Below are positions 19,690 to 29,862 of a stretch of 64,000 bases of DNA, in pieces. This stretch comes from Alphaproteobacteria bacterium. Lineage in GTDB: Bacteria; Pseudomonadota; Alphaproteobacteria; Rhizobiales; JAJFHC01. The stretch covers positions 1 to 64,000 of the forward strand of contig JAJFHD010000096.1 of assembly GCA_021775805.1 (NCBI GenBank). Direction: 5' to 3'. The notes under the pieces were generated by a model. The model searched no databases and was not told the DNA's origin. It saw only the letters and a list, made by a program, of their open reading frames with translations. Both the position numbers and the translations under genes were made by a program. Within the stretch, counting starts at the first letter, position 1. The number at the start of each line of letters is the position of its first letter.

Positions 19690-20583
19690 ATGGCACGAAG
19701 TACCCCGACCGTTCCGAGTGCGGCAGACCAGGGCCTGATTCGCAAGGCCATGGCAGCGCCTTATCTGGAGCGCGACGAAGAACACGCGCTCGCCCTGCGC
19801 TGGCGCGACCACAAGGACCAGCAGGCATTGCATCGCCTGACCACGGCACACATGCGTCTGGTGATCTCGATCGCGGCCAAATTCCGCAATTACGGTTTAC
19901 CGATGAGCGATCTCATCCAGGAAGGCAATATCGGCCTGATGCAGGCCGCCGCCCGGTTCGATCCCGACCGTGAAGTCCGGTTCTCGACCTATGCCATCTG
20001 GTGGATCAGGGCCCAGGTGCAGGACTACGTCCTGCGCAACTGGTCGATTGTGCGCACCGGCACCACCACCGCCCAGAAATCCCTGTTCTTCAACCTGCGC
20101 CGCCTGCGCACCATGCTCAATGACGGCACCGGCTCCCGCATGTCGCCGGAGTCGCGCGAAACCATTGCCGCGAACCTCAATGTTCGGCCGATTGACGTGG
20201 AAACGATGGAAACGCGGTTATCGTTTGCCGACGCATCCTTGAATGCGTCGCTGGTCGACGACGGTGAAGACTCCAGTGAATGGATCGACAACCTTGCCGA
20301 CGATGCCCCCCTGCCCGACGACATTGCGATCGACACGATCGATACCGCCGAGCGCCACAAGTGGCTCAAGACCGCCTTGTCGACCCTCAACGACCGCGAA
20401 CGCGAGATCATCAGCGCCCGCAAACTGGTCGACGACAGCCAGACCCTGGAAGCGATTGGCGAAACCTTAGGCATCTCCAAGGAACGGGTGCGCCAGATCG
20501 AGGCCCGCGCCCTTGAGAAGCTCAAGGCAGCGCTTGTCCACGGCGCCGGCGGCGATCCGGCCGCCCGCGGCCTCCTGCCCTGA
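19690..20583 (+). CDS. rpoH: RNA polymerase sigma-32 factor (RpoH; RpoH2-like)
   Basis: LIQEGNIGLMQAAARFDPDREVRFSTYAIWWIRAQVQDYVLRNWSIVR; RpoH box QKSLFFNLRR. Confidence 0.95.
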   Translation: MARSTPTVPSAADQGLIRKAMAAPYLERDEEHALALRWRDHKDQQALHRLTTAHMRLVISIAAKFRNYGLPMSDLIQEGNIGLMQAAARFDPDREVRFSTYAIWWIRAQVQDYVLRNWSIVRTGTTTAQKSLFFNLRRLRTMLNDGTGSRMSPESRETIAANLNVRPIDVETMETRLSFADASLNASLVDDGEDSSEWIDNLADDAPLPDDIAIDTIDTAERHKWLKTALSTLNDREREIISARKLVDDSQTLEAIGETLGISKERVRQIEARALEKLKAALVHGAGGDPAARGLLP

Positions 20584-20610
20584 CCGCCGCAAAGGCGACA
20601 AACGTCCAGA

Positions 20611-21537
20611 TCACCGGTTCGCGGAATGCGCCGTGTTCAGCAGTTTAAGCTGTTCGGGGTGATCGGCCTCGATAAACGGCCCGTTGCGCAAACCGACCCA
20701 GCCCCGCACCTGCACACGTCGGCCTGACAGGGTCCCAAGGTCAGGCAGCCCAGACTTGAGGAACCGCCGCCGCGCACGCGGGCTTATGACGATCGTGAAG
20801 TCGCGCCTCCAGTCGTCGCCGAAATTGAGATAGGTCGTGCCGCGCACAACGCCGGCCGCCCTGACTGTGCCTTCCACGATCTGGAACCGATGGCGGGCCC
20901 CAAACAGGTCGCGCAAGGACTGTGCCCCGACCACCGGCCCGGCCTGGCCGGACTGCTGGTCCCATATGTGCCGGCCGGCGGTGCGCGCCGCTGCCTCGAG
21001 GTCGAGCAACTCCGCCATGCAGGCCCGGTTATCGGCAAACGACGCAGCCAAAGCCAGACCTGCCGCCACCAGCCGTCCCTGAACCCAGAATCGTGTGCGC
21101 CTGGTGTCAATGGCGGGTGCCCAGTCGCCATGCAGCCGCCGGCCGGCACCGCCCGAATAAACAAAGACATGCGCCAGCGCCCGCCCGTGCCGGTCGCGTC
21201 GCCGTCCGCCGTAGAACACCTGCACGGTGCGGCCCACAACTTCCTGACGCAAGAACCCCCGCGCCGTCACAGCGGCGCCAGTTGCGGGTCCCGGCTCAGG
21301 AAAGGTGCTTTCAGAGTCTCCGTCGTCCGGAATCTGCACGCCGATCAGCCGCACCTCAAGCCCGGTATCGAGTGTGAGTGTCCGGCCGTCGACGACAACC
21401 GCTACCCGCCCCCGCTCTCCGGCGGCCAGGGCGCAGGTCTCCGCCGCCTGTATGCGGGCGGGATAGGCCGGGAGCACGGTACTCCATACAAGAGCCCAGA
21501 CCCACAGACACCCAATGCGTGAAAAGACGATCGCCAT
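20611..21537 (-). CDS. Secreted thermonuclease (SNase-like) family protein
   Basis: LDTGLEVRLIGVQIPD, YGGRRRDRHGRALAHVFV, signal peptide. Confidence 0.75.
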   Translation of the reverse strand: MAIVFSRIGCLWVWALVWSTVLPAYPARIQAAETCALAAGERGRVAVVVDGRTLTLDTGLEVRLIGVQIPDDGDSESTFPEPGPATGAAVTARGFLRQEVVGRTVQVFYGGRRRDRHGRALAHVFVYSGGAGRRLHGDWAPAIDTRRTRFWVQGRLVAAGLALAASFADNRACMAELLDLEAAARTAGRHIWDQQSGQAGPVVGAQSLRDLFGARHRFQIVEGTVRAAGVVRGTTYLNFGDDWRRDFTIVISPRARRRFLKSGLPDLGTLSGRRVQVRGWVGLRNGPFIEADHPEQLKLLNTAHSANR

Positions 21538-21625
21538 ACCCTTTGAACGGTGCCGCCGGAAACATCCGTCGCATCCATCTTGGCGATTGTGCGCGCCCCC
21601 TCTTTGCCGCTATAACGCAAACCAT

Positions 21626-21702
21626 GGCCCCGTAGCTCAGCAGGATAGAGCATCAGATTCCTAATCTGAGGGTCGCAGGTTCGAATCCTGCCGGGGTCAC
21701 CA
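21626..21702 (+). tRNA. tRNA-Arg (anticodon CCT), CCA encoded
   Basis: ggccccgtagctcagcaggatagagcatcagattCCTaatctgagggtcgcaggttcgaatcctgccggggtcacca; cloverleaf checked by hand. Confidence 0.97.
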
Positions 21703-21805
21703 TGAAGATCAGGGTCCGCACCGTCTCCATGGCGCAATAGATTGATCGGAATTTGTGACAATCCTAGCCATAATATGAAATGCCCTCCCGTGCCTAACGG
21801 AAAAC

Positions 21806-23083
21806 ATGAAGGTAGTTATGGCAATTCGAGTAATCTGCCAGGAATGTGGCTCGGAGCTTAGTCAAAATGAAGGATTCCGCTCATGGTGTCCGAGTTGCGA
21901 ATGGAACCTTGGCGATGAATCCGAACGCCCCCTGGAAATCATAGCTGGGGTCTACGCCAAGTACGGCGAAAGATTTGGCCTGAGACTCTTTGAGGACCTT
22001 GTGAAAGGCCCCGCCGAAGCAATGAAACCGAGCATCGGCACGTCCAAGGTCTCTGCAGCCCTACTTGCCTCATTGGTCCATTTTCTGACTGCGGCGTTCT
22101 TCATTTTCGGCGTCTGGTGCATTTACATTGACTGGCTTAATTGGCCTCTCCTAATCCTGGGCGGGGTCTTCATTGTTGGTGCCTACGCATTGGCACCATC
22201 CCTTGGAAAAGCACCCAATAATCAACTAAGCCGTATCGACGCCCCTGAAATTTTCGCGCTTGTTGACGAAATATCGAATGCCCTGGGCACAGAGACAGTA
22301 GATGCAATTTGCCTGTCCCCGGAAATAAACGCGTCGTACAACCGGGTCGGCTTGAAGCGTACCAGCGTCCTCACCTTGGGAACACCGCTCTGGCTATCTC
22401 TGGATGCCAAGCAGAAGATTGCCCTTGTGGCTCACGAAATGGCACATCAGGTCAATGGCGATGTGGCACGTAGTTTCTGGGTAGGCGAAGCGATTAATGC
22501 GCTTCAGGGATGGTACGGCTTTCTCAGACAGCCCTATGAAAACGTCAGACAGACCCATGAGGAAGGCGGAGCATTGGTGGAACTGCTGGTTCACTACGGG
22601 TGTCTCGTGTTGTCCTGGCCTGTGCGGTTTTTCATAACCGCGCTGATACACTTGTACTGGAACGACTCTCAACGAGCCGAATATCTTGCAGACTATCTTG
22701 GCTCACGCGTTTCCGGCACGCAGGAATTTATCTCTCTCAACGAAAGGATGAGTGTTGTTGGCCAAAACCATCAAAAACTCGATCACGCGATGCGGAAACA
22801 CTCCCGGGATCCGGTCAAGATCATTCCGGCATTCGCTTTGGAGTTCCAGGACGTCCCCAATGAAGAAATTGAACGGGTCAGGCGGGTCAACAAGCGTGAG
22901 CATTTGGTAATGGACTCGACGCATCCACCGACGGTTTTCAGGAGTGATCTGCTCAAGGCCTTTCCCTGCGCTGCAACCGTAGTGCGATCGCCGAAGGAGT
23001 CGGAGCAGATGAATGGCGAAGTTTCCGCCTGGCACCTGGCGTTGGGGAAAGAACTCGTGCGGGCACATTTGGAAACACTTTAG
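21806..23083 (+). CDS. Membrane M48-family metallopeptidase with N-terminal zinc-ribbon
   Basis: CQECGSELSQNEGFRSWCPSCEW zinc ribbon; LVAHEMAHQVNGD (HExxH); SQRAEYLADYLGSR. Confidence 0.85.
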   Translation: MKVVMAIRVICQECGSELSQNEGFRSWCPSCEWNLGDESERPLEIIAGVYAKYGERFGLRLFEDLVKGPAEAMKPSIGTSKVSAALLASLVHFLTAAFFIFGVWCIYIDWLNWPLLILGGVFIVGAYALAPSLGKAPNNQLSRIDAPEIFALVDEISNALGTETVDAICLSPEINASYNRVGLKRTSVLTLGTPLWLSLDAKQKIALVAHEMAHQVNGDVARSFWVGEAINALQGWYGFLRQPYENVRQTHEEGGALVELLVHYGCLVLSWPVRFFITALIHLYWNDSQRAEYLADYLGSRVSGTQEFISLNERMSVVGQNHQKLDHAMRKHSRDPVKIIPAFALEFQDVPNEEIERVRRVNKREHLVMDSTHPPTVFRSDLLKAFPCAATVVRSPKESEQMNGEVSAWHLALGKELVRAHLETL

Positions 23084-23169
23084 ACAGTTTTTTTGCAACT
23101 GGATGGTTCGCTACATCCAGCATCGGCACCCGAACATCGTTCAAATTGGCGGTCAGAAGATCCGGCTCC

Positions 23170-23694
23170 TCACCCACCGGCAGCAATCGCCTTCACAATC
23201 AGCTCCTTGGCCTCGTCGCCGTCGCCCCAGCGGATGATCTTCACCCATTTGTCGGGCTCCAGATCCTTGTAGTGGGAAAAGAAGTGCTCGATCTGCTCGA
23301 TCGTGATCGCCGGCAGGTCGGCAAAGGACTTGACCCGGTCGTAGCGCTGGGTCAGGCGCGGCACCGGCAGGGCGATGATCTTCTCGTCCTGGCCGGCCTC
23401 GTCCTCCATCAGCAGCACGCCGATCGGCCGGCAATTGATGACGCAGCCTGGAATCAGCGCCCGGCTGTTGGCCACCAGCACGTCGACCGGGTCGCCGTCA
23501 TCCGACAAGGTGTGCGGCACGAACCCGTAGTTCCCCGGATAGCGCATTGGCGTGTACAGGAAGCGGTCGACCACCATGGTGCCGGCGTCCTTGTCCATTT
23601 CATACTTGATCGGTTCGCCGCCCGACGGGACTTCGATGATGACGTTGATGTCTTCGGGCGGGTTGTCGCCGATCGTTATGGCATCGATGCGCAC
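23170..23694 (-). CDS. ppa: Inorganic pyrophosphatase
   Basis: [66 protein letters not shown] start. Confidence 0.96.
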   Translation of the reverse strand: MRIDAITIGDNPPEDINVIIEVPSGGEPIKYEMDKDAGTMVVDRFLYTPMRYPGNYGFVPHTLSDDGDPVDVLVANSRALIPGCVINCRPIGVLLMEDEAGQDEKIIALPVPRLTQRYDRVKSFADLPAITIEQIEHFFSHYKDLEPDKWVKIIRWGDGDEAKELIVKAIAAGG

Positions 23695-23956
23695 GGTGTG
23701 ATGTCTCCCGGTTGAACAGCGGCCCGACGGCACTTGCCGCAAGCCAAGGCTGCTCCTTTTACACTGTTTGGCGGACAACGCGCCAGTTAACCGATGGTCT
23801 TACGGGCGGAATCCCAACGGTCATGTTTCAGCGAACCGCAACGGCGGCAATTTCACAATTGCAAATTTACTTTGTTAATCGCAAAACTTGTTGACTCTCC
23901 GGCAACCGGCGCTAACATTCCGCCATCCTGGATTCCACCGCCAAGGCTCCGCGTTA

Positions 23957-24829
23957 ATGGCTAATAGCTTAGAAAATCAGTCCACCGCTACGGAGAATGG
24001 CACCATTGCGACGGAATCCATCCAGAGTATTCGCACGGCCCGCACCGTTCAGTCAGTGGAACGCGGATTTGATATTCTCGAACTTCTGGCAAGCTCCGGA
24101 CGGGACATGCAGTTGCGCGAGATCGCCGAGACCACGGGCCTTAATGTCTCCACCTGCCATCATCTGCTGTCGACACTGGTCAAGCGGGGATATGCCGGCC
24201 AGAATCCGCGTGGCCGGACCTACTTTGTCGGCAGCAAGGTTCTGGAACTGTCCGACGGGCGGCTGCGCCAGTTCAGTGTCCTCGACGTGGCCATGCCCGT
24301 GCTGCACGACTTGAACCGTGCGACCGGCGAAAGCATTCACCTGGCGGTGATGCAGGGACATGATCTGACGACACTCGCCAAACTCGACTCCACACGCCCG
24401 ATCCGGGTCGCCACCGACGGCATCGGCAAGACCAACGCCGCTCACGCGACGGCCACCGGCAAGGCCATTCTGGCCTGGTTGCCCGAAACCGAGATCGCCC
24501 GTGTAATCGCCGAAAAGGGGCTTTCACGTTTTACCGACAAGACGATCACCGGCATCGCCGGCCTGATGGAAGACCTTCGCCATGTCAGGCGCAATGGCTT
24601 CGCCGTCGACCGCGAGGAGTTTCAACCGGGTGTCACCTGTATCGGGGCTGCCATCCGCGACCATACCGGTGCCGTTATCGGATCGATCAGCAGCTCCATG
24701 CCCGACACGAGAGCGAGCGGCGATCATTTCGAACTCGTCAAGGAAGCCGTGCGCGATGCCGCAGCAATTCTGTCGGAATTGCTGGGCAGTCCAAAGGAAC
24801 AATCATCCCGGCAGACCGATGCCGCGTAA
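23957..24829 (+). CDS. IclR family transcriptional regulator
   Basis: VERGFDILELLASSGRDMQLREIAETTGLNVSTCHHLLSTL wHTH; IclR effector domain. Confidence 0.94.
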   Translation: MANSLENQSTATENGTIATESIQSIRTARTVQSVERGFDILELLASSGRDMQLREIAETTGLNVSTCHHLLSTLVKRGYAGQNPRGRTYFVGSKVLELSDGRLRQFSVLDVAMPVLHDLNRATGESIHLAVMQGHDLTTLAKLDSTRPIRVATDGIGKTNAAHATATGKAILAWLPETEIARVIAEKGLSRFTDKTITGIAGLMEDLRHVRRNGFAVDREEFQPGVTCIGAAIRDHTGAVIGSISSSMPDTRASGDHFELVKEAVRDAAAILSELLGSPKEQSSRQTDAA

Positions 24830-24858
24830 CCACTCACATACGACAAGGAAGTGACCCC

Positions 24859-26025
24859 ATGACCATGCCCGCGAATGTAAAGACCAGCGCCGATCATCCC
24901 ATCCCTGAATCCATGAAGGCCTGGGTTCTTGGCAACCCCGGCGAACTTGCGCTCCAGGACAAACCGGTGCCGGTCCCTGACAAGGCGGAAGTCCTGGTCA
25001 GGATCGATGCGGTCGCCATCTGTGCCACCGATCTGGAGATCATCTACCACGGTCCGCCTGCGGAGATTGAAGGCGGCGGCCCGCACAACAAGGGGTTTAC
25101 ACCCGGCCATGAATACATGGGAACCGTGGTGGCACTCGGTCCAGGGGTCGACGAATACAGCATCGGCGAGCGCGTGACGGTTGAAATCCATGCCGGCTGC
25201 GGTCAGTGCAAGCGCTGCCGGGAAGGCATGTACACCTCCTGTCACAACTACGGCAAGAACTATGGCGACGTCGACAAGGGCCACCGCGCCAACGGCTTCA
25301 CCACAGACGGCGGGTTCTGCGAATACCAGGTCAATTCCGTCAACACGCTGGTCCACGTGGCCGACGAGATGACCGATGAGGAGGCAACCCTCGTGGTCAC
25401 CGCCGGCACAGCCATGTACGGGCTGACCGAACTGGGCGGACTGGTCGCCGGCGAAAGCGTGGTTGTTACTGGTCCCGGTCCGATCGGACTGCTCGGTGTC
25501 GCCGTCGCCAAGGCCCTTGGTGCCCAGCCGGTGATCCTGACCGGCACCCGGGATAACCGGCTCGAGATCGGCAAACAGCTTGGCGCCGACCACGTCATCA
25601 ACGTGCGCAATGAAGACGCCGTCGAAGCCGTCCGCCGGATCATGAATGGCCGCGGCGTCGACTATGTGGTCGAGTGCGCCGGGGCTGAAAACGCCGTCAA
25701 CGAGGCCGCCCAGATGGTCAACCGCGGCGGTCGCATCTGCCTGGCAGCCTTCCCCCACGGCCAGGTGCCGATCGATGTCGCCCACCTGGTGCGCAACAAC
25801 ATCTATCTTTACGGCATCAGAGGCGAAGGCAAATCCGCCACTCACCGTGCCGAGGCCTTCATGCGCCAGAAGCGGTTCGATGCAACCTTGATTCACACCC
25901 ACACATTCCCGATGACGGAACTGCCCGAAGCTCTGCGCTATGCCAAGGAGCGGGTCGAGGATGCCATCAAGGTTGTGGTCAAGAACAAACATGCCGCTTC
26001 GACCCAGGCGGTCGCCGCGGAATAG
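24859..26025 (+). CDS. Zinc-binding alcohol/polyol dehydrogenase (MDR)
   Basis: GHEYMGTVVALGPGVDEYSIGERV; CGQCKRCREGMYTSC; GPGPIGLLGVAVAKALGA. Confidence 0.94.
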   Translation: MTMPANVKTSADHPIPESMKAWVLGNPGELALQDKPVPVPDKAEVLVRIDAVAICATDLEIIYHGPPAEIEGGGPHNKGFTPGHEYMGTVVALGPGVDEYSIGERVTVEIHAGCGQCKRCREGMYTSCHNYGKNYGDVDKGHRANGFTTDGGFCEYQVNSVNTLVHVADEMTDEEATLVVTAGTAMYGLTELGGLVAGESVVVTGPGPIGLLGVAVAKALGAQPVILTGTRDNRLEIGKQLGADHVINVRNEDAVEAVRRIMNGRGVDYVVECAGAENAVNEAAQMVNRGGRICLAAFPHGQVPIDVAHLVRNNIYLYGIRGEGKSATHRAEAFMRQKRFDATLIHTHTFPMTELPEALRYAKERVEDAIKVVVKNKHAASTQAVAAE

Positions 26026-26049
26026 ATGTAATCCAGGACACTGCACCTC

Positions 26050-26967
26050 ATGTTGCTTTGCGACCAATACATCACGCCCCTGACCTTGCCGGACGCCCTC
26101 GCCCAATGGGCGCAGGCGCCCGAGGGCAGCCGGCTTGTGACCGGTGGCACGGACCTGTTGCCCTGGGCCCGTGAAGGCCGGGCTGGCGACGTGCACGTAC
26201 CGATGCTGATCGACCTGAGCCGGATTGGGGAACTCACGGGCACAGAAACCCTCGATGGCCGGATCCGCATGGGTGCCAACACGGTTTTTCAACAGTTCCT
26301 GGTCGAAGACGATCTGCGCCGCGACCTGCCGTGCATGCCCTATTGCGCGGTGTGGTTTGCCGACGACCAGATCAGGCAGCAGGCAACGTTGGCCGGTAAC
26401 CTGGTCAACGCCTCGCCGGCGGCAGACGGTACCGCGCCAATGTTGGCCCTGAACGGCGAGATCGAAATCGTCCGGCTTGAAGGCGACACCGTTGCCAGGC
26501 GATCTCTTCCGGTCGCGGATTTCGTCCTGGGCCCCGGCAAGGTCGATCTCGAGCACGATGAAATAGCGACAGCCGTCACCTGCGATGCCCTGCCCGGTTA
26601 CGGCGGTGCCTTCGAGAAAGTCGGTCAGCGCCGGTCGCTTGTGATTTCAACCGTCTGCGCCGCCTGTCTGGTGAAACCGGACCATGATCGCACCACATTC
26701 CAGGACGTACGCCTCGCCATGGCCGGCATCGGTCCGGTCCCCGTCCGGCTCACCCAAATCGAGGATTTCCTGACCGGCAAATCCATCAGCCGGCAGACCA
26801 TCCGGGAGGCCGCCGCCATGAACGACGGGCTGGTCAACTCACGGACGCGCCAAGCCTACCGCAAACACGTGGTCGAGGGCTTCATCGAACGCAGCCTGCT
26901 GAATGCGCTCAGCGATTACGGCCTCGAACTCGCACAAGAGGATATCCGGGAGATGGCCAATGCCTGA
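26050..26967 (+). CDS. Xanthine dehydrogenase-family FAD-binding (medium) subunit
   Basis: RLVTGGTDLLPWAR, ATLAGNLVNASPAADGTAPMLAL; CO_deh_flav_C-like C-terminus. Confidence 0.93.
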   Translation: MLLCDQYITPLTLPDALAQWAQAPEGSRLVTGGTDLLPWAREGRAGDVHVPMLIDLSRIGELTGTETLDGRIRMGANTVFQQFLVEDDLRRDLPCMPYCAVWFADDQIRQQATLAGNLVNASPAADGTAPMLALNGEIEIVRLEGDTVARRSLPVADFVLGPGKVDLEHDEIATAVTCDALPGYGGAFEKVGQRRSLVISTVCAACLVKPDHDRTTFQDVRLAMAGIGPVPVRLTQIEDFLTGKSISRQTIREAAAMNDGLVNSRTRQAYRKHVVEGFIERSLLNALSDYGLELAQEDIREMANA

Positions 26968-29851
26968 TCTTGACATGAACCTGACGGTCAACGGCCGCCG
27001 CGTGGCCAGGCCTGCCAAGCCCCACTTACGTTTGCTGGACTATCTGCGCGACGACCTCAACCTGACCGGAACGAAAGAAGGCTGTGGCGCTGGAGAATGC
27101 GGCACCTGCTCGGTTTTCGTCGACGGCAAACTGGTCAAGTCGTGCCTGATGCCGGTTGCCAAGGCCAATGGCACGGCCATCGAGACTGTAGAAGGCCTTG
27201 CCGCACAAGGCGATTTGAGCGCGTTGCAACGCGGCTTCCACAAGACAGGTGCCAGTCAGTGCGGTTATTGCATTCCGGGCATGGTCATGGCGGCCACATC
27301 CGCCCTGCGCGAAAATCCGGACGCCGATATCGAGGAGATCAAGGAAGTTCTCGGCGGCAACATCTGCCGCTGCACGGGCTACTCAAAAATATTCGAGGCG
27401 GTGGAAATCGCCCGCGATGTGATCAGCGGCAAGCTGGCGATCACCGCGCTTGACGAAAGCGATGCCGGCGACAGTTTCATCGGCAACAATATCCGGCGCA
27501 TGGACGCCCCAAGCAAGGTGTCGGGCAGGCTGAAATATGCCGGCGACATGATCATGCCCGGCATGCTGCACATGCTGGTGCTGCGCAGTCCCCATGCCCA
27601 CGCCCGGATCAGGTCGATTGACACGACCGCTGCCGAACAGGTGCCCGGCGTGGCGTGCGTGATCACGGCAGACGATGTCCCCGGTGAGGACGGTTTCGGT
27701 GTCTTCGTCCACGACCAGCCGGTCATGGCCAGCGGCGTCGTGCGTTATGTCGGCGAGGGCGTCGCGGCGGTAGCTGCCGAAGACATTCTCAGTGCAAAGG
27801 CGGCATTGGAAAAGATCGTCGTCGACTACGAAGAACTGCCCGCGGTGTTTGACCCGGAAGTTGCCATGGAGTCCGGGGCGCCGATCATTCACGACTATGC
27901 GCCGGACAATCTCGTCAAGCATATTCCGATCCGCAAGGGCGATGTGAACAAGGGATTTGCCGATGCCGACCTGATTATCGAAGAACACTTCGGGACGCAG
28001 GCCGTGGAGCACGCCTATCTGGAGCCTGAAGCCGGCATCGCCTATGTCGATCACGACGATGTGGTGACCGTACTCTCGCCAAGCCAGAACATTACCCACC
28101 ACCGCCATATGCTGGCCAAGATCATCGACAAGCCGATCAACAAGGTGCGCTTCATCATGAGTCCGGTCGGCGGCGGCTTTGGCGGCAAGGAAGACATGAT
28201 CTACCAGGGCATGCTGGCGATCGCTGCCATGAAGACCGGCCAGCCGGTGCGTCTCGTATACACCCGCGAAGAATCGATCATATCGACTGCCAAGCGCCAT
28301 CCGGCACGGGTCACCTACCGCATGGGCCTCAAGAATGACGGCCGCATCACGGCAGCGGAATTCCACATGATCTCCGACGGCGGCGCCTACGGCATGTCCA
28401 CCGAGGGCGTCATGCGCAAAGCCGCGATCCTGTCGTGCGGCCCTTACGACATCGCCAATCTGAAGATCGACACCCGCGGCATCTACACCAACAACACGCC
28501 CGCCGGCGCTTTCCGCACATTTGGCGGCATGCAGGCCCAGTTCGCCACCGAATCTATGCTCGACATGGCCGCAGAAAAACTCGGCCTTGATCCATTCGAG
28601 ATTCGCCGGCGCAACATGATGAGGGATGGTTCAACCACCCACACCCGACAGAAACTCGGGTCGGTATCGATGGGCCGGGTGCTCGAGGCGGCAGAGCAGA
28701 GCGCGCAATGGGAGATCGGCGTGCCCACGTCCCGTGGGCTAACCCGCAAGGACCTCGGTCTTTCGGGCACACGCAAACCCTGCACCCTGGGCGCCCGCAT
28801 CCGTCAGGCCTCCGACAAACCCGATCATGTCGTCCCCGGCAAGGTGCGAGGCCGCGGCATCGCGGCATCCTGGTATGGCATCGCCAGGACGGCAACGATC
28901 GACCGGGCAGGCGCCTGGGCGGAACTCGACGATGGCGGCACGGCCAAGATCGTGACCGGGGTTACGGAAATCGGCGAAGGCATTCTCACATTGCTGGCAC
29001 AGGTTGCCGCCGAGGAACTGGGTGTGCGTCCCTGCGACATCACGATTGGCGACAATGACACCGCCCGCTCACCCGAAGCCGCCCATGCCGGTGCCACGCG
29101 CCAGACATACATGATCGGCAATTCGGTAGCCTTGGCCTGCCGGGAAGTCCGCGCCAAGCTCGATGAACAGATTGCCGATCACTGGGGTGTGCCGGTTGAC
29201 ACGATTGAAGCCTTCAACGGCGAGATCTGGGCCAGGGGCACCAATTTCAAGATGTCCATGGAAGACGCGGTCGACATTACCAAGAAACGCGGCATCGTGC
29301 CGGTGGGATCCGGGGCTTTCACCGCTCACGGCACCGGCCTCGATCCGGTCGACGGCAGCGGCAGCCCGTGGCAGGCTTATGTTTACGGTTGCCAGGTGGC
29401 GGAGGTCGAGGTCGACACGGTCACTGGAGAGGTTCAGGTTCTCGGCATCTGGGCGGTTCACGACGTTGGCCGGGCGATCAACCCGCGCGGCGTCGAAGGC
29501 CAGATCGAAGGCGGTGTCGTCCAGGGCCTCGGCCAGGCGTTGATGGAGGATTACAAGCTCGATCAAGGCCACACCACGACGCACGGTTTTGCCAAATACA
29601 TCCTGCCCACATCACTCGATGTTCCGCAGATCACGTCGACGATTATCGAAGATCCAGATCCTTTGAGCCCGCTGGGGGCGAAGGGCATCGGTGAACCGGC
29701 GCTCGTGCCGACGGCACCGGCCATAATGAATGCCATCTACGACGCTATTGGCGTTCGCATGACGTCGCTGCCGGCGACACCGGAAAAAGTGTTGGGCGGA
29801 ATCCTGCAAAAACGGCGATCGGAGCAAGCCATCCCGACTGCAGCGGAATAG
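26960..29851 (+). CDS. Molybdopterin hydroxylase, fused [2Fe-2S] and Mo-cofactor subunits (XDH/aldehyde oxidoreductase family)
   Basis: CGAGECGTCSVFVDGKLVKSCL + CGYCIPGM...GNICRCTGY fused to VGGGFGGKED...GAKGIGEPALVPTAPA; 8-nt overlap with the FAD subunit. Confidence 0.94.
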   Translation: MPDLDMNLTVNGRRVARPAKPHLRLLDYLRDDLNLTGTKEGCGAGECGTCSVFVDGKLVKSCLMPVAKANGTAIETVEGLAAQGDLSALQRGFHKTGASQCGYCIPGMVMAATSALRENPDADIEEIKEVLGGNICRCTGYSKIFEAVEIARDVISGKLAITALDESDAGDSFIGNNIRRMDAPSKVSGRLKYAGDMIMPGMLHMLVLRSPHAHARIRSIDTTAAEQVPGVACVITADDVPGEDGFGVFVHDQPVMASGVVRYVGEGVAAVAAEDILSAKAALEKIVVDYEELPAVFDPEVAMESGAPIIHDYAPDNLVKHIPIRKGDVNKGFADADLIIEEHFGTQAVEHAYLEPEAGIAYVDHDDVVTVLSPSQNITHHRHMLAKIIDKPINKVRFIMSPVGGGFGGKEDMIYQGMLAIAAMKTGQPVRLVYTREESIISTAKRHPARVTYRMGLKNDGRITAAEFHMISDGGAYGMSTEGVMRKAAILSCGPYDIANLKIDTRGIYTNNTPAGAFRTFGGMQAQFATESMLDMAAEKLGLDPFEIRRRNMMRDGSTTHTRQKLGSVSMGRVLEAAEQSAQWEIGVPTSRGLTRKDLGLSGTRKPCTLGARIRQASDKPDHVVPGKVRGRGIAASWYGIARTATIDRAGAWAELDDGGTAKIVTGVTEIGEGILTLLAQVAAEELGVRPCDITIGDNDTARSPEAAHAGATRQTYMIGNSVALACREVRAKLDEQIADHWGVPVDTIEAFNGEIWARGTNFKMSMEDAVDITKKRGIVPVGSGAFTAHGTGLDPVDGSGSPWQAYVYGCQVAEVEVDTVTGEVQVLGIWAVHDVGRAINPRGVEGQIEGGVVQGLGQALMEDYKLDQGHTTTHGFAKYILPTSLDVPQITSTIIEDPDPLSPLGAKGIGEPALVPTAPAIMNAIYDAIGVRMTSLPATPEKVLGGILQKRRSEQAIPTAAE

Positions 29852-29862
29852 GAAACGACGAG

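Noticed and set aside
21626-23169. Integrated genomic island at the tRNA-Arg
   Set aside because: No integrase and no second copy of the tRNA 3' end (TTCGAATCCTGCCGGGGTCACCA) seen downstream
24724-26556. 610-aa minus-strand ORF
   Set aside because: Shadow ORF antisense to the IclR, Zn-ADH and FAD subunit genes; no domain motifs
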